NCBI GenBank assembly: GCA_026826555.1
Contig: JAKSZT010054457.1
Location: 4,455,296-4,519,295, forward strand
Reading direction: 5' to 3'
Length of the DNA stretch: 64,000 nt
Origin: Tolypeutes matacus
Lineage: Eukaryota > Chordata > Mammalia > Cingulata > Chlamyphoridae
The position numbers and the translations under genes are program-made. Below, piece by piece: positions 23,813 through 36,070 of the stretch; positions within the stretch are counted from its first letter, which is position 1; each line of letters begins with the position of its first letter. The notes under the pieces are model-generated. The model was not told where the DNA came from. It saw only the letters and a list, made by a program, of their open reading frames with translations, and made no database searches.

Positions 23813-26100
23813 TAGAAATTTAACATCCTAAATATGTAGCCATCATATTTGGTTCAATACCAACTTAACTTCAGCAGTATACTTGTATACTTTCCTATAC
23901 TCCTCTGTCCCCCACCATTTTCTATTACTTCTTACCATTTACATCTTTGTACGTTGTATATACAAAATTATAGATTGATCATTACTTTTATGCATTTGAA
24001 TTTTTGTGCCCTTAGGTAGTAAGAAATAGAGATGCATACTAAACAATATACTATAATAATATTGGCATTGATAATTATCCAAATGGTTACCCTTGTTGGA
24101 GGTCATTATTTCTTAATGCCACTTTGAAACATTGTCTAGTGTCTCTTCCTTTTATTCTGAATAACTGCCTTTAACATTGCTTATAGGGCAGGTCCAATTG
24201 TGAGGAACTTGCTCAGCTTTTGTTTATCTATAGTGTCTTAATCTCTCCCTCATTTTTGAAAAAAATGGTTAGCTATTGTTTTCTTTCAGCACTTTAAGTT
24301 TTCCAACCCACTGCCTTCTTGCCTCCATGGTTTCTGATGAGAAATTGGCACTCAATATAATTGGGGCTCCCTTGAATGTAACACGTTGCTTTTCTCTTGC
24401 AGCTTTCAGAACTCTCTCTGTGTCCTTTGCATTTGAAGTGTGATCAATATATGATTGGGTGTATTTTTCTTCATGTTTAACCTTTTTAGTGTTTTCTGGG
24501 TTTCCTGGATGAACATGTTTGTGTCTTATCTACATTTGGGAAGTTCTCTGTCATTACTCCTTTGAATACTCCTTCTGCCCCTTTTTCTCTTCCTTCTCCT
24601 TCTGGGACTTCCATAGCATAATGCATATATTGGTATGCTTGATGTTTTCCCAATGGTGTCTTAGGCTATTTTCACATTTTGTATTTCTTTTTTTTTTTCT
24701 GCTCCTCAGCCTGACTCATCTAAGTGTCTTCTCTTCAAGTTCAGTGATTCTTTCTTCTGCTAATTCCAATTTGATCTTCAAATCAATCTGGACATTTTTC
24801 ATTTCAGTTATTGTAGTCTTCAAATCCAGTAGTTCTACTTAGTTCATTTTTCCAATTTCCATTTCTTTATTAAGATTCTTATATTGCTCATTTATTGTTT
24901 TCCTTATATCCTTTAATTCTTTCTCAGTATTTTCCTTCATATCTTTAAGCATATTTAAAATCATATCTATTAAAGGTTTGTTCAAAATGAGCACATTCTG
25001 ATCTTCTTCATTGGTGTGGTTTGTAGTCTTATCCTCCTCCTTGGGTGACCATGATCTCCTGTATCATTGTTTGTCTTGGGCTACTTTGTTGCACAATGTA
25101 CATTTTAATTTTTTAAATGTTAACTGTGGGGTTTATTCCCTGAGATGTCTGTTTCTTAACTTTGTAACCAGCAAGATATGATACAAATATTTTCTTGAGC
25201 TTCAGCTGTCCTATCAGGAAGGTCTACCCAAGGTGAATGTAGTGTGCAGGGATTTTCCTATCTTTCTGGGCCTGTGTGTTGTCCTGGGTTTTTGCTTGTT
25301 AGTTGTTTTGCAGTCCCCTCTGTTTCCCAGAAGACAGACTTCCCTCTCCTGGGAATTTGAAGTTGACAACCCCAGATTGTCTGCCTCTATAAGTTTTTAT
25401 GCTCCTTCAATTGTTTCAAGCTGCTTTTGCCTGGAGAGCAAATGCTAGGAGTAAGGGCATGCCAGAGAGGACTTTACCAAGTCAGTCTTTCACAGCCAAA
25501 ATAGCACCAGGGACCCAAAATGGCTCCATAGTGCCATGAAGAGTGGGTAGTAGGGGTGCCAAGAGCTTCTTCCATTGTTCCCCAAGGCTGAGCTTCTTTG
25601 GCCTGCCTTGAAAGTGTCCCCTTTAACTAACTATCCCCTGCAGACATGAGGAAACATGGGGGCTTTAAGTCTCATCCACTGCAGTCTTTGTTTGGGGCAG
25701 GTTGAAACAAAGGCCACCGTCAGAGCCAGATCCCCAGCAATCCAACATTGTTAATCAAAAGCCTTGATCAGTGAGATGAGCCATGACCACACCTGGTCTT
25801 GAGGAAGAGGATTTTATATCTCCTTTTCCCTTACCAGAGAGCTAGCAAGGGACCAGACTCCATGGCAACCTGACGCAAAAGTGGGGGATGGGCACAAGTA
25901 GTCCCCACATGGAGAGAGCAATTTACTGTCCTTTACCATATTTTATAAGCTTCTTCTTCCTGCTCTTCCTTGGATACTGTACAGTGGTCTTTTGACCTCT
26001 GGAGTTTCAAAATTGTTGTGTCTGACAGTTTCTGCTTGTTTAATAGTTGTTCTATTAGTAGGAATGTGTCCTGGGTTTCCCTACTCTGCCATCTTCCCAC
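23813..26100 (-). mobile_element. HAL1/L1-type module B with ORF1 remnant and 5' UTR (minus strand)
   Basis: The order repeats module A (ACCAACTTAACTTCAGCAG, AATGGTTACCCTTG, CAGCTTTTGTTTATC, CACTGCCTTCTTGCCTCC). It then continues into reversed LINE ORF1 sequence: AGGACTCC/GGGACTTCC-type blocks and a TTCTCCTTCTGGGACTTCC run near 24593, followed by the reversed coiled-coil coding part up to about 25000. The rest to 26100 is GC-richer, like a reversed LINE 5' UTR ending in a CTCTGCCATCTTCCCAC block. Stop codons and frameshifts interrupt ORF1. The plus-strand frame of 107 codons at 24519-24842 is antisense to it. Confidence 0.6.
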
Positions 26101-27388
26101 AGTCCTCATTGGACTACTTGAATGTGCATATTCATGTCTTTTCTTAAATTTGGAATGTTTTCTGCAATAATTTCTTTAAAATTATTTCTGTGTTCCATTT
26201 TTTCTTCTCCTTCTAGGACTCCCATACCATGTATATTGTATTCTTTATGGTGTCTTACAAGTCTCTTAGAGACTGTTCACTTTCCTAAATTCTTTTTCCT
26301 TTTTCTCCTCAGCCTTAAACATTTAAATTGAAGGCCTTTGGATTCACTGATTCTTTCTTCTAGTAGACCCAAACTGCTGTAGAAATCTCTAAATACTTTT
26401 TCCTTTCAAGTACTTCAGTATTTATCTTTGTTACTTTTAAAAATTTCTTTATTGAGATTCTCATATTGTTCATTCATTGTTTTCCTGATTTACTTTAGGT
26501 TTTCTGTGTGTTTCCCTTTATCTGCTTGAGCATACTGCTGTTTATTTTTTTAACTCTTTGTCTGCTATGGCAAAGTTTGGTTTTCTTTGTAGATAGTTTC
26601 TCAATTTTTATCCTGTTCCTTTGGATCTGCCATCATTTCCTGTTTATTTGCTTGTCTTGTCATCTTTAGTTGCACAGTTTACATTTTAACATTTTAAAGA
26701 GTTATTCTGGGATTTAAACCCTGCACTTTCTATTCCTTAAGTTTGTATTCAGCTGGCATTATGACACATTTCCTTGAGTGCCAGGAGCTTTAAAAAAAAG
26801 AAAAAAGAAAGAAAGAAAAAGGAGAAACAAAGCAAAGAACACTTTCCTCAGTCTTTAAAAATTGTTTCTACACTGACCAATAGATAAATTGGTTTTCTCC
26901 CCCTCCAGGCTTCTCTATTGTATGACAGAAAGCAGGTAATCCTTTGTCTCAAGGGTTTTTGGAATAATTGTTTCTTACACTTTCTTATCTGTCTATAAGC
27001 TGATTCCGCCTGCAGGGCATGTTCTTGGAGGTTGAGCTGAGATGAGTTTCTCAGGTCATTCTTTCACGCTGCCACCCAATTGATGGGCACTGACTTACAG
27101 ACACCCTAGTATGTGCATAGATATTGCTCTGCTCCTGCTAGAACATGTTGAAGGCACCACAATGGGAGTATAGATTGTTCCTGCACTGTTGAGGATATAG
27201 GGAAAGAGCCAGCAAGGGGGACACGGGCTCTTCTTGCTAATTTTAAGGCTGAGTTTTCTTGACTTGACTCTTTCCCAGTTAATGCAACTATTTAACCATT
27301 TTCTGGTGTTTTGAGGAAGACGGCTCTTTCAGACTTTGCTAGTTGTTCAAAGATTCTGTGGGAACCTTTGTACCACCATCTAGGCTAA
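26101..27388 (-). mobile_element. HAL1/L1-type module C (minus strand)
   Basis: A third copy of the reversed ORF1 region: CTTCTCCTTCTAGGACTCCC near 26205, ATGGTGTCTTACAAGTCTC, TTGAGATTCTCATATTG and CATTGTTTTCCTGATT. It is followed by a reversed 5'-UTR-like part ending at CACCATCTAGGCTAACC near 27387. It aligns by eye with module B at 24519-25100 in the same orientation. A TC run and T run follow at 27396-27419. Confidence 0.55.
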
Positions 27389-27439
27389 CCAATTCTCTCT
27401 CTCTCTCTCTTTTTTTTTTGAACATAAATCATACTATCT

Positions 27440-27955
27440 CCTTTCTTTGTTTAAAATTCTCTAATGCATTTAGTGTTTTAATGTGGTAAGGGTCAGTCTT
27501 AGTGTTACCTACCACTTTCTCTGAGAACCACAAATATGTCCTGTGCTCAGGACCAATTGTGTCAGCCTCACAGGATAAAACACAATCCCCTAGTAGATAA
27601 GGAATTGCCAATACATTTCTTCCCTTATCGTACCAAGCATATACAAACAAACTTCACTGGAAACAGTCTGACTCTGGTGGGCATGTTTTATGGCATCCAT
27701 CCAGTTCATACTCCAGTGGTATATCTGTCCCTGAATGGATGGCACAGGGTGTGCACTATGGTGCACAAACACAAGGGAAGAGTGCTGTGCACAATTCACC
27801 TCCATGCATCTGCCATGGATTGAGACCCACCAGCTATAAGGAACCAATGTCCTCTTGTACAGCTGAACTTGCTCTTTCTTTTCTCTATATGAATAAAATG
27901 TCTTTTCATCAGAGCCTGTGCGAGTTGTGTTTTTGCTGGTGACCCTAACAACTTT
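27440..27955 (+). mobile_element. Possible ERV LTR, 3' end recognisable
   Basis: An AATAAA signal within ATGAATAAAATGTC (near 27890) is followed by a GT-rich stretch (GTGCGAGTTGTGTTTTTG) and ends in GGTGACCCTAACA. This is a typical R-U5 end of a retroviral LTR. A TGG triplet a few bases further could be the start of a primer-binding site. The upstream part has the moderate GC content of a U3. No partner LTR or internal genes are present, so it would be solo. Both long frames here (95 and 85 codons, opposite strands) lack a family signature. Confidence 0.35.
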
Positions 27956-28049
27956 TTTTGGAGTGGGCTGACATCTCTTTTGGTATCTCTCCTCTGACTG
28001 ACATTTAACATTCTAAGTTCCTTACCATGGCTCACAGGTCCTTCTTCCC

Positions 28050-28518
28050 TCAGGATCCCCCTTTTTAATCTCAGAGTCTATTCCTTCCCTTCTTGCCAAG
28101 TTTCAATCATTGTAATCTTCTTGTTTTATTTTATTATAATTTTTTAACACACAAAGCTCACACCCACCTTTGTACCTTTACACTTGATGTTTCTTCTTCC
28201 TGAATGTTGTTTCCCAGATCTTCCCAAGGATGATTCCTCAACATTTAGCCTTCTAGAATGTTTTTATCCATCTTCTACTATTCTATACCACCCGCTCTTA
28301 ACTATATACTGCTTACTTTTCTTCATAGGATATACTAATGTTTGACAGTGTTTATTAAATATAATATTTATTTATTTAGTCACCAACATGGTATCTTCTC
28401 TCACTAGAATGCTAGCTCCTTGCCAGTAGAATCTGATTTGTTTCTACATGTATTCTTATTTCATAGAAAAATGCTCAGAATATAACTACTCAATATTTAT
28501 TTACTGATTGAATGCACT
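28050..28518 (+). mobile_element. L2 LINE 3' end
   Basis: Blocks in L2 order: CTTCTTCCTGAATGTTGTTTCCC, TCATAGGATATACTAATG, then CTCACTAGAATGCTAGCTCC, a TTGCCAGTAGAATCTG block, then ATGCTCAGAATATAACTACTC and AATATTTATTTACTGATTG. These match the tail of L2 (ctagaatgtaagctccttgagggcag, cagaacagtgcctggc, caataaatatttgttgaat). Confidence 0.75.
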
Positions 28519-28744
28519 AATGTATTTGAAAATGTATTAGTTTCTCCAAATTTTAACTTTTCTTTTTAAATTCCTGTAAGTCTAATCACTAGATTATGAT
28601 CATCTCAAGGGGAAAAAAAACCCATAAAAACAGGATTTTTAAGTTTGACATTCATAATAGGGTGTACATTTCTGGCTCAGAGCAAGCACACATTTAGAAT
28701 CATGTATATTTATTTATTTTTTATTGTATCTCCCTGAATGAAAG

Positions 28745-28862
28745 TTTGGACTTCTTTTTCCCCTATTGCTATATCCTTATCTCTTACATCTGAGCTAGCA
28801 AGTAGGAAAAGTCAAACAATTAGTTGTTGAAAGAATAAATGATTGAAATTTGTTGTACTGAA
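28745..28862 (+). mobile_element. L2/MIR 3' end fragment
   Basis: CCCTATTGCTATATCCTTATC and the terminal block TAGTTGTTGAAAGAATAAATG correspond to the shared L2/MIR tail (cattgctgtatccccag, tttgttgaatgaatg). Only the edges are recognisable. Confidence 0.4.
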
Positions 28863-30920
28863 TTCAATAATCCCTGAAATATTGTTTCATCTTGTGAGTG
28901 AGAGTATTTGTATCATCAAAGGCTAAATTTATTTTAAGGCTGCTACATTTTGACTAGTTATTAAAATACTTAATCAAGTAATTTCTTCAGATTACTAGAA
29001 TTTTAACTATACCTACTTATTTACCTGACAAATGGTTAATTTAATATTGTGTGAATGGTTAAGAAATAAAAAATGATAGATCATATTCTAGCATTATGGG
29101 TAGAAAATATTATCCGAGAATAAGCAATATACCTTTTAAGTCAAAAACTCTAAATTTCTGACATTGATGTCTTAGGTGTCTCAGATTACTCTCTAAAAAG
29201 TTTGTTGGTTCTTAGGCTATACTTATCTTTGGTAAATGTAAGAAGATAAGATGTAAATCATAGTAACTTAGGTATTAATAACTTAAAATTTGGCTGAAGT
29301 ATAGGATTTTAAACTGAATTTGCATTTAAAACACTGGCAAAATGATACTTGGTTGCATTACTTAGATACAGATTCAGTTCCCTTTAGCACTATTTTGTTT
29401 ATGGTACAAAAGTTTACTGATGTGTAAAATTTTTTAAAACAAAGAAAATTACCCCCAACGTTTCAGACTGATGAACAAAATAAGGTTATTAGGTATAGGC
29501 TGTTTATATGGCAACTTTAAAATCATTAAATAATAATACTGAGGTTGAATAATTTGCCTAACATGTAATCAAAAACAATTATTTTTTGAATAGTTTTGCT
29601 TCAAAGTAATGGAGAAGTTGCTAAACTTTAATTGCTACCAAAGTAATAGTCCCTCCTGTCAGTTAAAAGAATAAAAAAGAACTGCCTTTTCCTTAAGAAG
29701 GCAATAGTCAACAAATATCATATTACATGTTTAAGGAATCTATAACAATAGGAGAAGCCCTGCAACAAATTGAATAAATGTTTCTATACTAAAGATTTGT
29801 AATGTTATGCACTAATTTCAATTATTTTAAGTAATAATGAAGATTAAACTAATATTATTATAGAAATAGGAATTTAGAACAAATACAATTTAAGTGTTAT
29901 ACATAAAAACAATCTTACTTAAAGTATCCTCAATTGTGCCTAGCATTTATGAATAACAATACAATTCCTTCCTAAAACCTTAGTCCAAAGAGTTTTATAA
30001 CATTACTTATTTCATAGAATACTGCATAAATTACTAAAAGTAGTTCCACAAGGACATTTTATGCTGACTGAATTAGAGTGTTCAGTTAGCCAGTGAAATA
30101 TAAGAGAGAAATTAAAAGGTATAGACAAAGAGAAATAACACATTTTAAAATGAGCCTTAAAGAAAGATTAATATGTTCTATTTTTTATATTTTTTTATTT
30201 GAGCATAAAATATCATGACAAGCTAATAAAGGCAATTTATGAAAAACTTTACAATAATCAGATGACACCTTAAACTTGAGCAACAATTCAGGGCACACAT
30301 AATGCAATGTTTTCTTCGTGCTATTATTATTATTAATTTTTGTTTTTACTTCAATTAAGGCCACTCTAACTGACATACCATATTATACACTGATTCTGGA
30401 CAAGTGGCAATTTCACTTAGCTGGACAATATATATATCCCATAATAACCTTAGACAGTTTAAAAGAGCTTTCACAGTTTCAGTTCACAGATAACCTGCCT
30501 TATTACCCATCTTCAATATTCAATTAATGGTTCCAGTTCCCTTGTTACATTATCATTTTAAGATTTAATCAATTCTAATTAAACCAGAGCTGAGATCCTC
30601 AATGTTCTCCAATTCATCCATTACAGAACTTCATATTTATTCTTACAAATGTTCAATTCATTTGCTCCAACTTAACACTTTCATAAAACGCTTTGACAAA
30701 GACGGATTACTAAATAGTGATTCAACTTTAACCATGTTTCAAATCCATAATTTGGAGCAAATATCTTGCAAATTATTGGATTTGCTTCCATGTTATTTTT
30801 GCAGTTATATCTGTCTGAAATATACACATGATTTAGAGTAATGAATATTGTCATATAAGTGAAACTAAAAAAGGAAATTGTAGATTTTGGAGGAAGAGGT
30901 TTACACAAAATGGAAGGATT
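28863..30920. other. About 2 kb of unassigned AT-rich DNA
   Basis: No transposon, exon or CpG cluster was recognised in this stretch. Short frames of up to 79 codons on both strands have no supporting features. Confidence 0.4.
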
Positions 30921-30929
30921 TTATTACAT

Positions 30930-31910
30930 GATTATCTGTCAATTTATTCAGTTTGGAAATACTTGTTGAACAACTCCTTTGGGCTAGGTGCCATGATAAG
31001 AACAGCAGTGATAAAAGAGGGGAAAAAAAGATTCTTGCTTTCATAGTAGGAGCGAAATTTAATTTAAAGATGCATACTATTATAAGATGACAAAATATTC
31101 CATAGTTATAAGAACTATGAAAAAATAAAATAGATATAATTATAAAGATAAACATATGGCCAATTCTAATTAGTGCCCTAAATGTCCAAAGAGACACTTT
31201 TTGAATCTGTATAAAGAGAAAAAAAAGAGTCATATAAATATCTAGGGAAATCATTTCGAGGCATAAGGAATATCAAGGACAAAGGACCAAAACCAGTTTG
31301 GAATATGTAAGGGACAGCAAAAGAATTAGTGTGCCTGGGTGGGAATGAGATCAAAAAGGAAGGTGGGGTTCAGCCAATAGAGCCTTGTGACCCTCATTCA
31401 TGTCATGAAGTATTTACTGATTTTAATGGAAAGTCATTGAAGAGCTTTGTCAGGGAAATTATTTAATTAATGTCTTTAAAGAATGATACTGCTAGTTGTA
31501 AAGAGATTTGCTTTTAAAAGAGTAGGACTGCATGCAGAGAAAACTGTTAGGGGGCTACTAATTCTTCAGGCAAGAAGTGGCTATAGTTTAGAACACAGGA
31601 GTAGAAACTGACTCTTTTAGTGTTAACTTTTGGAGTGGATTTGGATTGGTAGAGGATGCAATCAAGGTTAACACCAAGTTTTCTCTACTGATACTTAGAG
31701 AACTTACTGCAAGAAGGACCACTGAGGCAGGAGCAAGTGTGACTGAAGACAGGAGGTGGAGGAAGATTCGAACTCAGTTTTAGCCATGTTATGTTTGAAA
31801 ACCTTGTGAGTATCAAAATGGAAATGTCAAGGAGTTAGCTGACTATCCATGCCTAGAATTGAAGGAAATGTTAGGGTTGAAAATATAAATCATGGAGCTT
31901 GGAAAAATAC
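30930..31910 (-). mobile_element. L2 LINE 3' region, long copy
   Basis: Read on the plus strand this is the complement of L2, in order: TTGTTGAACAACTCCTTTGG, GGCTAGGTGCCATGATAAG, GATTCTTGCTTTCATAGTAGG, later ATAGAGCCTTGTGACCCTC, TGGAAAGTCATTGAAGAGC, GGGGGCTACTAATTCTTC, GAAGTGGCTATAG, GGATTTGGATTGGTAG, AACTCAGTTTTAGCCATG and AGGAGTTAGCTGACTATCC. This is the longest and most continuous L2 in the window, covering the 3' UTR and beyond. Its 117-codon overlapping frame (30901-31254, minus) is a by-product. Confidence 0.75.
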
Positions 31911-32690
31911 GAGGAGTTGTACTTCTTGTGATTGAAAGGATGATTCTTCACCTCTCTTACTTAACATTGTTCAATTATTTTACTGGTTATAGTTGAAGAA
32001 TTATGGAATGAATTATAACTTAGGTGCAATTAGGAATTTAGAAAACAACAATAAAAAACACAAAGCAAACAAGAATGACAAGAACAGCAGGTTTCGTATG
32101 AGTCTGTGTCATTAACTGGCTTTGACAATGTGGTAAAGTCCATGATCACATCAAAGCTTGACCCTGTTCCTACAACTTAAGCCAAGATACATTGATTTCA
32201 AGCTGAACTTCAATGTTTTATCTCTAAATTCCAGAAATAGCAAAGTGAAAATCTCCCACCAATGTGAACATTTAACTTGAAAATCAAGGATTATTTTGAC
32301 CTAGGGGTGAAGTGAAGAGAAAGGAAGTCAGTGGTAGATGAGGACTAGTTCATTGTATTTCAGCTTGGGATAAACTATACATGATTTGGGTGCTGAACTT
32401 TATCTAAAAGGTTTAGGAACCTGACTTGATTTTCATAATCAGTGGTCTCAAAACACCAATCTTGTGAAAGGAGTACAATTCTCAGAGATTTTAGGTGCCA
32501 TACTAATGGCTGCTAGTGGGAAGCATCTGTCCGTATGTGGTGCTCCTGTTGGCAGAATACCAGAATGCATAGTAAGAGAGATAAAAACTGATCACTGGGA
32601 AGGGAAGTTATGACAGACCTGGTAGTAATAACAGGGCCCAAATATCTACAGAAATTCAGTCCTAGAGAACAGAAGTAGTGGGTTAGTAAA
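31911..32690. other. Unassigned sequence
   Basis: No repeat or gene was recognised between the L2 and the next MIR. It could include further diverged L2 sequence. Confidence 0.35.
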
Positions 32691-32691
32691 A

Positions 32692-32815
32692 TATAGCTAG
32701 CATTTATTGAGCATCTTATTTATGCCAGATATTTTGTTACATCCCTTACATGCACTTTATAATTAATCCTCAAAAATATCTTCATTTTAGAGAGGAGGTA
32801 TATAGTAAAGTTTTA
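32692..32815 (-). mobile_element. MIR SINE fragment
   Basis: AGCATTTATTGAGCATCTTA, TTATGCCAGATATTTTG, CCCTTACATGCACTTTATAAT and a CATTTTAGAGAGGAGG block are the complement of the MIR 3' half (agtgcctactatgtgccagg, tcatttaatcctcac, ccattttacagatgagg). Confidence 0.65.
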
Positions 32816-32824
32816 ACCTTAAAG

Positions 32825-33410
32825 AAAGAGAATTCTGGACTTTTCCCTCAGCTCCTGGGAGGAAATTTCTAGGCCCTTGGAATGTCATGTCTGATTAGAG
32901 TGTCTTGATTTGCCTCATGGCTTTGGCCACTGGGCAATAGAAAAATATGATTTATGATGAGGGCTTTGGGCCATGCAGTACCACTTCTGCATCCTCAGAA
33001 TTGGAGACTAAAGGTCAGCCATGCTGGTAGCATGTGATTGAGTTCCAGTAAAAACTCTGGACACCAAGGCTCAGATGAGCATCCGTGGTTGGCAATACTC
33101 CAAGTATATTGTCACACATAAATTCCAGGAAAGTAACGTTATCTATGACTCCATAGGGAGAGGATAATGAAATTCCCTATTTGGTACCTTTCCTGGACCC
33201 TGCTCTGTGTTCTTCTTCCTTTGGTTGACTTTAATCTGTATCCAGTCCCTGTAAGAAATCATAACCATAAGTGTAACAGCTGTCAGTGATTTCTGTGAGT
33301 CCTTATAATGAATTACTGAAATTGAAGGTGGTTTGGGAAAACCCCCAAACTTTAAATTGGTGTCATAAGTGAGAGTGTGTTTTGTGGACTGGGCTCTCTC
33401 TAGATTCACA
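32825..33410 (+). mobile_element. ERV-class LTR (ERVL-like)
   Basis: Blocks in the order of a known placental LTR: CTCAGCTCCTGGGAGG, AAAACTCTGGACACCAAGG, CTCAGATGAGCATCCGTGG, TTGGCAATACTCC, TATTGTCACACATAAATTCC, ACTCCATAGGGAGAGGA, CCTGGACCCTGCTCTGTG, AAATCATAACCATAAGTG, GATTTCTGTGAGTCC, and GAAGGTGGTTTGGGAAAACC. This is LTR-type composition with no internal genes beside it. The 88-codon minus-strand frame within it is not a gene. Confidence 0.6.
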
Positions 33411-35755
33411 GTTGGCTAGAACTCTTCCAGTAGGAAACTGTTATATAAGGTCTTATATCAAGGAAGGGACAATATTGGCATTTACACCTGTCTGCTGTTA
33501 TCTCGCAAACTTCCTTTTCCCCCTCTCCATACTGATAGACACAAGTTTCTCTTTAACGTAAAATTTAAGTTTATAGAATATACCAATTCACTGTTTGCAT
33601 GTATGTATGTTTAGTTTTGTTTTCAGGAGTGAGAATGGGGACAGGATGATTTAATAGTCATGAGACTCCAGGGGTTTGTAGGTACCACTGTTAGAAATTT
33701 TCCAGAGCCCAATTCTATGTGGTACATGTATCTCAGCACTGGTGGATCACCAGAGTATAGATTTGTGAAACACAAGTAATTTTCAATCTTGTTGAATGGA
33801 AGAGGTTGATGTCATTGATATATTCTTTGCCCTGGTGAAAAGTGACTCTGGAATAGAAGCAGGCTGACTCCTGTAGACATAGATGCCGATGGGCATAGGT
33901 GTGAAGACTTAAGGACTACAGTGGCAACTAAGAAAAGGGCATTTGTGATCATGACATGTTGTCCACCTTAGCTCCAATTTTATTGCCTAAATTTAGTAAT
34001 CTTAATGGTTATTACCTAAATGAATAAATGCTTCCCTTATTGATCTTGTTTCCCTAATGCAGCATGGAAACCAGACTGCCACAAAGATAAGATCAGGACA
34101 TTTCCTGTTTGTATTCTTGGGTAATAAAAAATTATTCTTCTCAGATTTTCTTCCTGTTAGACTCAATTCATTTCTTCTGCTTAAATTCATTCTTTCCATT
34201 GATCTTTTTCTTAATCTAATGTACAATTCTCTTACTCTCCAATTTTCCTCTCAATATTTTCTCTCTTCTTCATAACTTTAACTTTATATTTTCTTTTTGC
34301 TATACCATTGCAATTTTCTCTGCTTTTCCTGATTCAGCCAAGAAATTCATGAACTCCTGGCCCTCATTTCATTATCCTTCTCTCTTTTACCAAAACTTGC
34401 TATTTGGACTATTCATCCTCTGTTTTCACACATGCTCATTTTCCTGTTTCCTAGAAGCTTGGCATTTAAAAAACATGTGGAAGAGATGGCAAAATAATCA
34501 TTGGCATCCTCTAGGAATTAGGTCATTCTTTTATTACTATAAATATTTAGACTGCATATGCCCTTCATTCAGTATGACACCAGATGCATAGCATCAAAGT
34601 TCTTGACAGGGCAGAACCAAAGCTAAGTCCTCTTTTCTTCTTCCTTATTTTTATTACGCCCAAATATACACTTATATTGCAATTTAGCGGTTTTTTTAAA
34701 ATAAAAATTTCTGTAAGAGTAATTTTGACATGAACCTCCAAAAAATCTTATCCCTGAAAAACAGGGAAAGATATTTTAAAAACTAGTAGATTTTTTTTCT
34801 TTGTTTTCATTTGAGTTTTACATTATAATGATTCCCATTTCCATTTCTATGCCCAATTTCCATCTGTATCACTGCCATTCCCACTCTGTGATGCATTTAT
34901 CCTGTTCGTTCATAATTCAACCTGAACAATGTTTTACCACGTAAGAAATATCATATCAAATCCTAACTCTTGGCATTTTCACTCTTCCCAAAATCGTTTT
35001 GACTATTGTAGTGTTGGCACTATGCTATTCCCACAGTTGGCACTTGTTTCAAATTTGCTAATTGAATTTATGATTCTTTAATTTTTTGCAATGAATGTCT
35101 CAATGATGAGAATGGTGATGGGAAGTGTAACACTTATGTACAAGAATGCCTCACATTAATCAGAGTATATGGTTATGCAAACTGAGAATTAGTTTACTTA
35201 ATTATCTTACTTGCTCACAGAATTCTCTTAACAATCTTCTATTGATAAACTTGGAATTTCAGTAATATTTGACAGTTAACATTGTTTTCATCAGATAAGG
35301 TTTATCAGCACAGTGTATGTTGAATAGGTTTGATCACACTAACTTAAGACTTCTAGTCTCTGTTTTTATATTATGTTGATTCTGTGGGAAAATACAATAA
35401 ATGCCATAATAAACAATTTTTCAAACATTGTAAAATATTGCTTGGGCTGAAGGTGTGGACTATGCAGGATGATTTGAACCAAGAGGACAAATAAATTATA
35501 AAAAATATTGGAGAATATATGTTTCCATATTAATACAATTTTTAAAATCAGCTGTGTACATATAGTGAACTACATAACTAAAACTTCTGCAGACAAACAT
35601 AAATTGGCATCTTAATACTTGAAATGGAATACTTTACAGAAACACATTGCTAACTAAGAGCATTACAGCATTGCAGCTGCTTTCTCAGAAAAAAATATCT
35701 TCCTTCCAGGCCAAAAGCAAGATGGCAATGCCTTGCACATTATGGTGGCACCATT
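33411..35755. other. Unassigned AT-rich DNA
   Basis: No element was recognised with confidence. The frames at 34002-34591 lie in pyrimidine-rich sequence without a domain signature. Confidence 0.35.
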
Positions 35756-35759
35756 ATAT

Positions 35760-36070
35760 TCACAGTTACTCAGGATCTAAATCTTATCACTGTTAATTCC
35801 TCACTCTCCCTCACTTAAGTATTTAGCAACTGAGTCCTATTTATTCCATCTCTGTAACATTATGCTGATCAGCTTATAAAATGTTGTCTCTTTTCCTTTC
35901 CCTTGTCCCTCTCTTATTTGAAATTTTCAACAAATTTTGGAGCTGATTGAAGTAGACACCTAGATGGCTTTTTCTCTGCTTCATGTCTTCCTTATCTTCA
36001 TTCCTTTCTACACATTAAAGAACTTCCATATCATGTCACTATGCCCCTGAAACACCATTGCTTAAGTGAC
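35760..36070 (+). mobile_element. L2 LINE fragment, degraded
   Basis: AACTGAGTCCTATTTATTCC, CATCTCTGTAACATTATGC, then CATATCATGTCACTATGCCCC and CACCATTGCTTAAG follow an L2 internal order (caagtcctgtcgattctacc, tgatcatgtcactcccctg). Divergence is high. Confidence 0.4.

Noticed and set aside
24519..24842. 107-codon Ser/Phe-rich frame, plus strand
   Set aside because: Antisense to the ORF1 remnant of HAL1-type module B.
27536..27823. 95-codon frame, plus strand, in moderate-GC sequence
   Set aside because: No family signature. It lies in a probable LTR, and an overlapping opposite-strand frame of similar length exists.
30901..31254. 117-codon frame, minus strand
   Set aside because: Lies in an L2 3' end. 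The hydrophobic composition reflects T-rich sequence.
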